Shown here in pieces: positions 1 through 10,993 of a DNA stretch of 64,000 nucleotides. Each line of letters opens with the position of its first letter. Within the stretch, counting starts at the first letter, position 1. This DNA comes from Microbulbifer sp. THAF38 (GTDB lineage: Bacteria > Pseudomonadota > Gammaproteobacteria > Pseudomonadales > Cellvibrionaceae), in the NCBI RefSeq assembly GCF_009363535.1, contig NZ_CP045369.1, positions 2,057,001 through 2,121,000 on the forward strand, written 5' to 3'. Under the pieces are notes generated by a model, which did no database searches, was not told the DNA's origin, and was given only the letters and a program-made list of their open reading frames with translations. A program made the position numbers and the translations under genes.

Positions 1-2339
<2,339 letters not shown>

Positions 2340-3674
2340 CTACACGTTAAGAAGAAGATATTCCCGCTCCCAAGAGCTGATCACCCGGTTAAATTCTTCA
2401 TATTCGTCGCGCTTAATTGCGTTCCATGCTTTTACAAATTTTCTGCCAAACATTTCTGTAGCAGCTTCGCATTCTGTTAGAAGGTTGAGAGCGTGTTCTT
2501 GCGTTCGAGGTAAAGTAATGGCTTCTTTAGAGCAGTCGCCCTGATACGGTGCGCTGGGTGCCACTTTATTGATCATGCCAAGATAACCACAGGCGAGTGA
2601 GGCAGCAATGGCGAGGTAAGGGTTGCAGTCGGCACCAGGAAATCGATTTTCTAATCTTTTTCCCTGGGGTGAGCTGTCGGGAACCCTTAGCCCTGTTGTG
2701 CGATTATCATAGCCCCAGTGCAGGCTTGTAGGCGCAGCCATTTCAGGGGTGAAGCGGCGATAAGAATTTACATTTGGGGCTAGAAAACTAATGAATCCCG
2801 GAGTGTATTCCTGCATGCCGCCAATAAAATGCATGAAGGTTTCGTTTTCATTTCCATTGCCGTCTACAAAAATATTTTTTCCTGTTTTTGTGTCGACAAT
2901 ACTTTGGTGGAGATGCAGTGCGCTGCCGGGTTCATCTTCCATGGGTTTGGCCATAAAGGTGGCATAAATCCCGTGGCGTAAAGCAGTTTCTCTAACCGTG
3001 CGCTTAAAAGTAAAAACCTGATCGGCGAGTTGCAGTGGATCGCCATGGAGGAAGTTAATTTCCATTTGTGCGGTCCCGGATTCATGAATCAGTGTATCCA
3101 CATCCAGGCCCTGTGCCTCACAGAAGTTATACATGTCCTCAATAATGGGTTCGTATTCGTTGGCGGCATCGATACTATAAGACTGTCTCGTTTTTTCTGT
3201 GCGGCCAGATCTTCCCACCGGCGCTGAAAGTTTTTCATCTGGATCGAGATTGCGTTTCACCAGGTAAAATTCCACTTCGGGAGCAACAACCGGCTTCCAA
3301 CCTTTTTCTTTATATTTTTCCAAAACAAATTTGAGGATATTGCGGGTACTAATCGGATGGGGTTGACCATCCCGGGTGTAGCAATCATGAATAATTTGAG
3401 CAGTGGGATCATTGGCCCAGGGGTTAAGTCGAACGGAATCGGGATCGGGTACCAGTAACATATCCGTATCAGCCGGATCGACAAGCTCGTTGTGTTCATC
3501 GACATAGTCTCCGGTCACGGTTTGGACCAGGATACTTTCCGGTAAACGGCTGTCCTGAGTGAGAAATTTATCTGTAGGAGTGAATTTACCCCTGGCATTA
3601 CCTGACATATCCGGTACCAGGCATTCCACTTCTGCAATATCGTGCTCTGCCAGCCAACTTGTAATCTTGTCCAT
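2340..3674 (-). CDS. puuA: Glutamine synthetase family protein, probable gamma-glutamylpolyamine synthetase
   Basis: The 444-residue protein belongs to the glutamine synthetase fold: an N-terminal beta-grasp domain (about 1-100, IAEVECLVPDMSG, LLQTVTGDYV) and a catalytic domain with the ATP-binding signature around MAKPMEDEPGSALHLHQS. PuuA-type enzymes join glutamate to putrescine or related amines with ATP, the first step of the gamma-glutamyl route of polyamine breakdown. I chose the ATG at 3674 because MDKITSWLAEH aligns with known PuuA N-termini. An in-frame ATG at 3701 is possible, and the frame is open further upstream without homology. The FAD oxidoreductase of the next pathway step is divergent to it, which supports the polyamine role over plain GlnA. 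The exact amine is inferred. Confidence 0.85.
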   Translation of the reverse strand: MDKITSWLAEHDIAEVECLVPDMSGNARGKFTPTDKFLTQDSRLPESILVQTVTGDYVDEHNELVDPADTDMLLVPDPDSVRLNPWANDPTAQIIHDCYTRDGQPHPISTRNILKFVLEKYKEKGWKPVVAPEVEFYLVKRNLDPDEKLSAPVGRSGRTEKTRQSYSIDAANEYEPIIEDMYNFCEAQGLDVDTLIHESGTAQMEINFLHGDPLQLADQVFTFKRTVRETALRHGIYATFMAKPMEDEPGSALHLHQSIVDTKTGKNIFVDGNGNENETFMHFIGGMQEYTPGFISFLAPNVNSYRRFTPEMAAPTSLHWGYDNRTTGLRVPDSSPQGKRLENRFPGADCNPYLAIAASLACGYLGMINKVAPSAPYQGDCSKEAITLPRTQEHALNLLTECEAATEMFGRKFVKAWNAIKRDEYEEFNRVISSWEREYLLLNV

Positions 3675-3824
3675 TCTCTTGTTTTTCCGGTGTGTTCCCA
3701 TCTGAGAGTCGCTCCAGTATATGCCTGACCTACATACTCGCGATAGCCGATGCTGTTTAGCGGAGCAGTTTGTTGCCCTCATAGGCTTGGGGCATAGATT
3801 GATAGTGTCTGGAGGAGATCTAGC

Positions 3825-3905
3825 ATGGAGGGTAAAAGCGAATTACCATTCGGCAATTCCCGGAGGCTGGGAAAACCTAAACCTCCGGCCGACACAACGC
3901 CTTAA
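3825..3905 (+). CDS. Possible 26-residue leader peptide upstream of puuB
   Basis: An ATG at 3825 follows a strong ribosome site (GGAGGAG, about 3811-3817) and opens 26 codons (starting MEGKSELPFG, ending PADTTP) before a TAA at 3903-3905. It is in the same frame as puuB, whose ATG lies 12 bases after this stop. The puuB ribosome site (AAGGGG) overlaps the stop. The puuB protein already starts like its homologues, so this is more likely a leader or uORF than a broken N-terminus. No similarity is recognised. Translation is inferred only from the ribosome site. Confidence 0.35.
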   Translation: MEGKSELPFGNSRRLGKPKPPADTTP

Positions 3906-3917
3906 GGGGTTGCATTG

Positions 3918-5207
3918 ATGATAAGCACACCTGGTTATACAGATTCCTACTACTCCGCAAGTGCCAGCCCGTTGCCTTCCTATCCTCAGCTGGAAGGCAC
4001 CAGGGAAGCGGATGTGTGCGTAATCGGTGCAGGCTATACCGGACTCTCTACGGCATTGCATTTGGCTGAACGGGGTTACAAAGTGACTTTGCTGGAAGCC
4101 GAGCGTGTGGCTTGGGGGGCTTCAGGGCGCAATGGCGGGCATGTGGGGGTGGGGCAGAGGCGCTGCCAGAGTGACCTGGAGGAAATGTTCGGTGTCGATA
4201 TTGCCAAACGGCTCTGGCAATTTAGCCTTGAAGCGGTGCACCTTGTCGAGCAGTTAATCAAGAAGCATCAAATTCACTGTGATCTGAAGCGGGGGATTAT
4301 GCATCTTGCCGCCAAGCCCAGCCATGACAACTATTTGCGCAAGGAGGCCGAACTTCTTCAGGAGCGTTACGGCTACACCGATGTGCGCTATGCCGATGAG
4401 CAGGAGATGGGTGGCCTTGTGGGAACAAGGCGTTATTTGGGGGCGCAAATTGACAGTGGTTCACTGCACCTTCATCCGCTCAACTATGGGCTGGGGTTGG
4501 CGGCAGCCTGTGTCAAAGCGGGAGTCGAACTCTTTGAGCACAGCCGAGTGACTGGCTATCGAGGGGGGCATTCCTGTACGGTTGAGACAGCCAAAGGGCA
4601 GGTGAAAGCAAATAATATGGTTCTGGCCTGCAATGGCTATCTTGGTAATTTGGAGCCTCGTCTGGCTGGCAAAATAATGCCGATTAATAACTTTATTCTG
4701 GCCACTGAACCCCTGTCCGAACCTCTTGCACAGAAACTGATCGCCAATGATTACGCGGTGCAGGACACACTATTCGTTATTAATTACTGGAAGCTTTCAG
4801 GGGATAACCGCCTGATTTTTGGCGGAGGGGAAAATTACACGGCCCGTTTTCCCGCAGATATTCGCAAGTTTGTGCGAAAAAATATGCTGAAAGTGTATCC
4901 GCAGCTTGAGCAGACGAGAATAGATTATGGTTGGGGTGGCACTTTGGCAATCACTCTGAACCGCATGCCACACATGGGCCGATTAGAGCACAATGTCTAT
5001 TACAGCCAGGGTTATTCGGGCCATGGGGTACCTACTGCCACTTTTGCGGGCAAATTGCTCGCAGAAGTCATCGCTGGTACAGAGGAGCGCTTCGACATTA
5101 TGTCGAAAATTCCAACAGAGACTTTTCCAGGAGGGACTCTTTTGCGTTGGCCCGGCCTGGTACTGGGGATGCTCTACCACAGTCTGCTCGATAGGTTTGG
5201 GCATTGA
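3918..5207 (+). CDS. puuB: FAD-dependent oxidoreductase, probable gamma-glutamylputrescine oxidase
   Basis: A 429-residue DAO-family flavoprotein. The dinucleotide-binding motif GAGYTG sits at residues 37-42 in VCVIGAGYTGLSTALHLAE, the usual GASGRNGG segment follows, and the C-terminal FAD contact is in YSQGYSGHGVPT. PuuB oxidises gamma-glutamylputrescine to the aldehyde, releasing ammonia and hydrogen peroxide, directly after the PuuA step. I prefer ATG 3918 over TTG 3915 because AAGGGG is well spaced before it. It is divergent to the puuA-like gene (243-base gap) and followed by a TetR regulator. The family is sure. The substrate is inferred from context. Confidence 0.85.
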   Translation: MISTPGYTDSYYSASASPLPSYPQLEGTREADVCVIGAGYTGLSTALHLAERGYKVTLLEAERVAWGASGRNGGHVGVGQRRCQSDLEEMFGVDIAKRLWQFSLEAVHLVEQLIKKHQIHCDLKRGIMHLAAKPSHDNYLRKEAELLQERYGYTDVRYADEQEMGGLVGTRRYLGAQIDSGSLHLHPLNYGLGLAAACVKAGVELFEHSRVTGYRGGHSCTVETAKGQVKANNMVLACNGYLGNLEPRLAGKIMPINNFILATEPLSEPLAQKLIANDYAVQDTLFVINYWKLSGDNRLIFGGGENYTARFPADIRKFVRKNMLKVYPQLEQTRIDYGWGGTLAITLNRMPHMGRLEHNVYYSQGYSGHGVPTATFAGKLLAEVIAGTEERFDIMSKIPTETFPGGTLLRWPGLVLGMLYHSLLDRFGH

Positions 5208-5213
5208 TGGGGT

Positions 5214-5225
5214 TGGCCGCGGCCA
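5214..5225. promoter_or_regulatory. 12-bp perfect palindrome, possible TetR operator
   Basis: TGGCCGCGGCCA is its own reverse complement and lies between the puuB stop and the TTG start of the TetR gene, 67 bases upstream of it. TetR proteins often bind palindromes near their own gene. Nothing else here identifies the site, and GC-rich palindromes also arise by chance. Confidence 0.25.
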
Positions 5226-5291
5226 GTTACTGGTGAAGTTGTAGGCTGCTTTGGTGTTAATATGCCGTGACTTGCATTTGGGAAGCCGAAC

Positions 5292-5972
5292 TTGTCCAAC
5301 ACCGAACAGCCAAAACGTAAAAGCCAGTTATCTCCCCGCCGTGAGCCCATTCAGGCCCGCGCGCGGGCACGAGCAAGGCAGATTCTCGATGTCACCGGGC
5401 GCCTACTAGAGGAAGTGGGTCTCGACGACCTCACCACAATCCTAATTGCCAGGAAGCTCGATATTTCGGTGGGCTCCCTCTATCACTATTTTCCCAATAA
5501 GCACGCGATTCTCTATGCTATGGGCGAGCAGTGGCTCGCCAGCATCAGCGGGGCTATGGCCGAATTGGCAGAGCTAGACCTCGAAGGCATGGCGCTTGAA
5601 AATTTTATTGATGAGTTTATTGGGCGCCTATTGACGGTCTACCGTGAGCAGCGCGGGCTACTGCCACTGGTTCAGGCGATGTGGGGAATCCCGGAGTTGC
5701 ACGAGCTGGACGAGAGTCATGACGAGCTGGTGATCGGGCACCTGGTGGATATGTTCCGGCGCTTGGGCTTTGCCTGCCCGCCCAATGAATTGAATCGCCT
5801 GGGCAGGCTTACGTTGGAAAGTTGCCATGCGCTATTGCTGGTGATGGTCAACCAGGCCGAGAGGCGTGCCCATCGTACCCGAGAAGATTTACAGCAAATA
5901 CTGTTCACTCTGTTAAATGGCAGGCGTAACGATAACAGTCCCGAAGGGCTTGGTGATGTGGAGGCTCCCTGA
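5292..5972 (+). CDS. TetR/AcrR family transcriptional regulator
   Basis: 226 residues starting at a TTG, with GGGAAG about 6 bases upstream. A basic N-terminal tail (residues 8-29, rich in R and K) precedes a TetR helix-turn-helix at about 48-70 (ARKLDISVGSLYHYFPNK). The rest is a helical ligand-binding domain that cannot be assigned to a ligand. It follows puuB by 84 bases and its TGA overlaps the ATG of the nucleotidase gene, so these two are co-translated. It may regulate the polyamine genes beside it, or itself. The family call is secure, the target is not. Confidence 0.9.
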   Translation: MSNTEQPKRKSQLSPRREPIQARARARARQILDVTGRLLEEVGLDDLTTILIARKLDISVGSLYHYFPNKHAILYAMGEQWLASISGAMAELAELDLEGMALENFIDEFIGRLLTVYREQRGLLPLVQAMWGIPELHELDESHDELVIGHLVDMFRRLGFACPPNELNRLGRLTLESCHALLLVMVNQAERRAHRTREDLQQILFTLLNGRRNDNSPEGLGDVEAP

Positions 5973-6883
5973 TGGCTATGCGACCAGATAAGCTGGTAAT
6001 CGCGATTTCCTCGCGGGCACTGTTTGACTTGAATGATAGCCATAAAGTCTTCGAAGAGCAGGGCTTACAAGCTTTCTCCCGCTATCAGGTGGAGCGGGAG
6101 AATGATGTTCTGCAGAAAGGTGATGCTTTTCATTTAGTAGAGAAATTTCTAAAAATCAATGAGCAGCTAGGTGGCGAGCCGAGGGTCGAGGTCATCCTGC
6201 TCTCGCGCAACAGTGCAGATACCGGGCTGCGGGTGTTCAACTCGATTGAGCACTACGGCTTGGATATTACCCGGGCGGCCTTTTGCAATGGTGAAAGCCC
6301 CTACCGCTATATCGGGCCATTTGGTTGCAACCTGTTTCTATCGACCGATGGCCTGGATGTGCGCCGCGCACTGGAGCAGGGAGTTGCTGCGGCGACTCTG
6401 GTGGCTGGTGGCAACCGTGAACAGCGTGATGATGTTTTACGCTTTGCTTTTGATGGTGATGCGGTCATCTTTTCCGATGAGGCGGAGCAGATTTTTAAAC
6501 GGGATGGGCTCGCCGCCTTTGCCCGGGCCGAGCGAGCCTCGGCACAGATGCCTCTGGGTGGGGGGCCTTTCAAGGGGTTCCTTGAGGCCTTACAAAAATT
6601 GCAGGCGGAGTTTGGTTTGGAAGCCTGCCCAATCCGCACCGCGCTGGTAACTGCCCGGTCGGCTCCAGCCCATGAGCGGGTAATTCGTACGCTGCGTGCT
6701 TGGGATATCCGGGTGGATGAATCAGTTTTCCTGGGTGGGCTGCCGAAGGGGGAATTCCTACGGGCATTCGGTGCCGATGTCTTCTTCGATGATCAGCCAG
6801 CGCATTGCGCTTCTGCTGCAGAGCATGTTGCCACAGGCCATGTACCACATGGAATTGCCAACGTCGCTAATAGTGAAGCCTAA
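5972..6883 (+). CDS. Cytosolic 5'-nucleotidase (NT5C1-like family)
   Basis: 303 residues. The N-terminus (LVIAISSRALFDLNDSHKVF) is the hallmark of the 5'-nucleotidase family related to eukaryotic cytosolic 5'-nucleotidase 1, and later acidic segments (VIFSDEAEQIF, DVFFDDQPAH) fit the HAD-like core. These enzymes remove phosphate from nucleoside monophosphates in the cytoplasm. The ATG shares its A with the TetR stop codon (TGATG), giving tight translational coupling. A role in polyamine metabolism is not obvious. The link may be regulatory only. Confidence 0.85.
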   Translation: MAMRPDKLVIAISSRALFDLNDSHKVFEEQGLQAFSRYQVERENDVLQKGDAFHLVEKFLKINEQLGGEPRVEVILLSRNSADTGLRVFNSIEHYGLDITRAAFCNGESPYRYIGPFGCNLFLSTDGLDVRRALEQGVAAATLVAGGNREQRDDVLRFAFDGDAVIFSDEAEQIFKRDGLAAFARAERASAQMPLGGGPFKGFLEALQKLQAEFGLEACPIRTALVTARSAPAHERVIRTLRAWDIRVDESVFLGGLPKGEFLRAFGADVFFDDQPAHCASAAEHVATGHVPHGIANVANSEA

Positions 6884-7072
6884 TCGTATAAGCCTTTTTG
6901 GGGGGCTGTTAATCTCTCGAAGTTGATTGACACTCGCCGCGCTTCACCGGATATTCATTTGTCCGTTGGCCCCGGCTTCGATTGGCTGCTATTCTTTTCT
7001 CGCATAACTCAAGATGTTTTTTATAACTAACAATTTATCTGTCAGAGTTGCACTCGTCCAGGGGCGGGATGA

Positions 7073-8065
<993 letters not shown>

Positions 8066-8084
8066 GGTGGCTGCTTAGCGGGGG

Positions 8085-8381
8085 CTAGGAGGCCTCCGCC
8101 TGTTGGATCAGCGGCTGCAACACTTCTTTGGCCAATTTAAAGTAGACGGTGTAAACCTCCGCATCCTGCCCCTCGCGCTCAACCACAAAGAATGGTGCAC
8201 GATCCACGTTAAATTGCTGGGCAATTTGCATGCCGCTACTTTGCGGGTCGCGTACATCGGCTATCAAGGTTTGGTCGATAAACTTCAGCTGCCCATTCAC
8301 TTCCAGTTTTTCCTGCACATCGCGACATTTGGCGCAGGGGGAGCCATCGGCAAGTATTTTTTTGACCAGTGTGATCTTCAC
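8085..8381 (-). CDS. Small thioredoxin/glutaredoxin-like CxxC protein
   Basis: 98 residues when started at the GTG at 8381, which is preceded by AAGGA with a 7-base gap. The frame continues upstream but without a comparable ribosome site. Near the N-terminus is a CAKC pair (DGSPCAKCRDVQEKL), followed by a thioredoxin-like ending with a cis-proline-like segment (VDRAPFFVVERE). It is probably a cytoplasmic thiol-disulfide or redox-sensing protein. It is convergent with cysB, ending 19 bases after it. The family is recognisable only by pattern, and the function is unknown. Confidence 0.6.
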   Translation of the reverse strand: MKITLVKKILADGSPCAKCRDVQEKLEVNGQLKFIDQTLIADVRDPQSSGMQIAQQFNVDRAPFFVVEREGQDAEVYTVYFKLAKEVLQPLIQQAEAS

Positions 8382-8514
8382 AATAAATTCCTTGATCCAG
8401 TTAAGTGCTGAAATTGGCACTACTGGCATTGAATCTATCAGATGGCCTAATAACTTTGAAATATCAATCCTGGATAAATCTATAACCAAAAAGCTGTAGT
8501 AAGACTACAGGAAA

Positions 8515-8542
8515 GCCCGCCAGAAGCTGATTCCCGGCGGGC
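8515..8542 (-). terminator. Probable terminator downstream of pabB
   Basis: GCCCGCC (8515-8521) pairs with GGCGGGC (8536-8542) over a 14-base loop. Read on the minus strand it lies directly after the pabB stop and is followed by TTTCCTG, a short T-tract. It is a weak intrinsic terminator. Confidence 0.5.
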
Positions 8543-8549
8543 GGGGCAA

Positions 8550-9881
8550 TTAATGGAGGAATTGCTCTGCGGTCTCTAGGAGTAAGTGTACTTTGGCCAG
8601 GCACTCATTGTGTTCTGCCACTGGGTCAGAGTCTGCAACTATACCCCCACCGGCAGCGCAGGTAATGCGGCCATTGCTGGCACTGAAGGTGCGGATTGCA
8701 ATATTGGTATCGGCGCGACCGCAGCTGCTGATATAGCCGATGCTGCCGCAATAGATGCCTCGCGGGCTGCTCTCCAACTCGCGGATCACCTCCATAGAGC
8801 GGCGCTTGGGGGCGCCAGTAATGGAGCCACCTGGAAAGCAGGCTGCCAGGAGATCGCTATAGGCCGAATCCTCGTGCATTTCTCCGGTCACGACGCTGAC
8901 CAAATGGTGGACATTGGCAAAGCTGGTCAACTGGAATAATTCAGGCACGCGCACACTGCCACTGCGGCACAACTTGCTGAAATCATTGCGCAACAGATCC
9001 ACAATCATCAGGTTTTCCGCGCGATCTTTAGGGCTTCTCTGTAAGGTAAACGCAGCCCGTTGATCCTCTACTGGGTCGGCCGCTCTGGCTGCGGTGCCCT
9101 TGATGGGTTCGGTGCGTAAACTGCTGCCATCGGCGCGGATAAAACGCTCCGGTGATAAGCTCAGCAGACTGCCCTGGGGTAGCTCCATAAAGGCAGAAAA
9201 GGGGCCGGCTACACGTTGGCGCAACGCCATATAGGCACTGAAGAGGTCGCCTTCATAAGGGGCACTGAAGCGCTGAGTAAAGTTTGCCTGGTAGACATCC
9301 CCAGCCGCAATATATTCGAGGATGCGTTCAATGCGCTCCTGGTAGTCCGTGGCGCTGAATTCATGGGCGAATGGTGCCAACAGTCGAAAGCCTTTCAGAT
9401 CTTGATCCTGCTCCCACTGCACCGATTTAAAGCGATCGATCAGCTCGCGTACCTGCCTGGCTGGGCAGGCTGGGTGGAATACCAGGTGGCTGGAACCCAG
9501 CTGATGGTCCGCGATAAAAGCCCAGCTATAAAGCCCAAAGAAGCCTGCGGGAAGGTCTGTGGGCCGGATATCCGCCGGCAAATAGTTTCCGCTGGTGCCC
9601 AGTTCATAGCCTGCGAAGCCTATCATCCCTCCGCAGAAGGGTAGTTGCGAGTCCCGCTCCTGTGGGCAGAGCTCACGGCTCAGGTCATCCACTTGAGTGA
9701 AAGGTTCACTGCTGTCTGCTGCCAGTTCCAGCGTATTGAGGGGGTCGGCGCTGATAATATCGTATCGGCCACCGCTGCTGAGAGGGCGGCCGCTATCGAG
9801 CCACACCGGCACCGGAAGATCTGCAATCGCCCGAAAGGCCGCGGCAGAATTGAGTGAATAGGGCAGGGAGACTATTTGCAT
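8550..9881 (-). CDS. pabB: Aminodeoxychorismate synthase component I
   Basis: 443 residues of the chorismate-binding family. PIKGT (in RTEPIKGTAARA) has the lysine that marks PabB rather than TrpE. Other conserved blocks are DLLRNDFSKLCRSGSV, NVHHLVSVVTGEM and FPGGSITGAPKRRSME. PabB converts chorismate and amidotransferase-derived ammonia into 4-amino-4-deoxychorismate for folate synthesis. The glutaminase partner PabA is not in this window. The gene stands between ppsR and the small CxxC protein, all on the minus strand. Confidence 0.93.
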   Translation of the reverse strand: MQIVSLPYSLNSAAAFRAIADLPVPVWLDSGRPLSSGGRYDIISADPLNTLELAADSSEPFTQVDDLSRELCPQERDSQLPFCGGMIGFAGYELGTSGNYLPADIRPTDLPAGFFGLYSWAFIADHQLGSSHLVFHPACPARQVRELIDRFKSVQWEQDQDLKGFRLLAPFAHEFSATDYQERIERILEYIAAGDVYQANFTQRFSAPYEGDLFSAYMALRQRVAGPFSAFMELPQGSLLSLSPERFIRADGSSLRTEPIKGTAARAADPVEDQRAAFTLQRSPKDRAENLMIVDLLRNDFSKLCRSGSVRVPELFQLTSFANVHHLVSVVTGEMHEDSAYSDLLAACFPGGSITGAPKRRSMEVIRELESSPRGIYCGSIGYISSCGRADTNIAIRTFSASNGRITCAAGGGIVADSDPVAEHNECLAKVHLLLETAEQFLH

Positions 9882-9968
9882 ATCAAAACACGGCAGTCTG
9901 GAAGACGGCGCACACTACACACTTTGACGCGGCGTGAAAAGGGCGGCTGGCCCCTTGGTCAATCCTTA

Positions 9969-10796
9969 TTAGTCAATCCTGCGCTCGATGCCTGCCTGGG
10001 ACATCAGGCGGGTTGCGAGCTCCTCCACGGAAAGTTGGGTGGCGTTGAGGAAGGGCACCTGTGCCCGCCTCAGCATCTGTTCGACTTGGCGCACCTCAAA
10101 TTCACACTGTTCTTTAGAAGCGTAGCGGCTATTGGCGCGTCTTTCCTGTCGAATCTGCATCAGCCGCTTGGGGTCTATGGTGAGGCCGAAGAGTTTGCGG
10201 TGGTAGGGGCGCAATATCTTCGGCAGGGTGGTGGAGTCCATATCTTCTTCGGTGATGGGGTAATTGGCGGCGCGCAGCCCAAACTGTAGGGCTAAATAGA
10301 GGCAGGTGGGGGTTTTGCCGGAGCGGGAGACCCCGAGCAATATCACATCCGCCTGTTCAAATTCACTGATACGGCGGCCGTCGTCATTGTCCATAGCAAA
10401 ATGCACCGCATCGATACGCTCACTGTAGCGGCGATTGTTGGCAATGCCATGGGAAACATTAACGGTTTGAGTGGGGTCGCGCCCAAATAAATTGGCCAGA
10501 GGTGTCAGGTAGTTCTCGAATACATCCAACATCAGTGCGGGGCTTTGGTGCAGCTGATCGCGAATCTGATTTGACACGATGCTGGTAATAATAATGGGCT
10601 GTAACCCAGACTCTTGCGAGGCTCTATCGATACGCTGTAAAGCTTGTTGAACTTTCTCAGCCGAGTCTATGTAGGGCAGGGTCACCTGCTCGACATGCTG
10701 ATCCTGAAACTGCGCCAACAGGCTGTGGCCAATGGCCTCCACGGTGAGGCCGGTTCCATCGGAAATAAAAAAGGCGGTGCGTTTGTCTTTTGCCAT
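9969..10796 (-). CDS. ppsR: PEP synthase regulatory protein (kinase/pyrophosphorylase)
   Basis: 275 residues, close to the E. coli protein (277). It starts MAKDKRTAFFISDGTGLTVE and has a P-loop GVSRSGKT followed by the PTCLYLALQFG typical of the DUF299 family. PpsR inactivates PEP synthase by ADP-dependent phosphorylation of a threonine beside the catalytic histidine, and reactivates it with phosphate. It is divergent from ppsA across 197 bases, the standard arrangement, which supports the call. Confidence 0.95.
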   Translation of the reverse strand: MAKDKRTAFFISDGTGLTVEAIGHSLLAQFQDQHVEQVTLPYIDSAEKVQQALQRIDRASQESGLQPIIITSIVSNQIRDQLHQSPALMLDVFENYLTPLANLFGRDPTQTVNVSHGIANNRRYSERIDAVHFAMDNDDGRRISEFEQADVILLGVSRSGKTPTCLYLALQFGLRAANYPITEEDMDSTTLPKILRPYHRKLFGLTIDPKRLMQIRQERRANSRYASKEQCEFEVRQVEQMLRRAQVPFLNATQLSVEELATRLMSQAGIERRID

Positions 10797-10993
10797 GCTG
10801 CTTCTCTGTCTGTTGGCGGGACCTTTTCAGTGGCCGCTAGTATAGGGGCGGTGGGCCAAAAGGTCTTATTTTCTGAGCGCCATGTCATCTTGTAGAAAAT
10901 TTACAACATTTTGGCCGTTTTTACTGGGCTATTTTTTACAAGACTCATCCTTATAATCAGCGCCCAACAAACCTGATTTCAGAGGGCCTTCAC
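10797..10993. promoter_or_regulatory. Divergent ppsR/ppsA promoter region
   Basis: The gap contains a TATAAT at 10952-10957, about 36 bases before the ppsA TTG, suited as its -10, though I see no good -35. Further upstream is a dyad TTGTA-N7-TACAA at 10890-10906. The bases TTTACAA recur just before the -10 region. The dyad could be a regulator site, but I cannot match it to a known protein. Confidence 0.45.
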
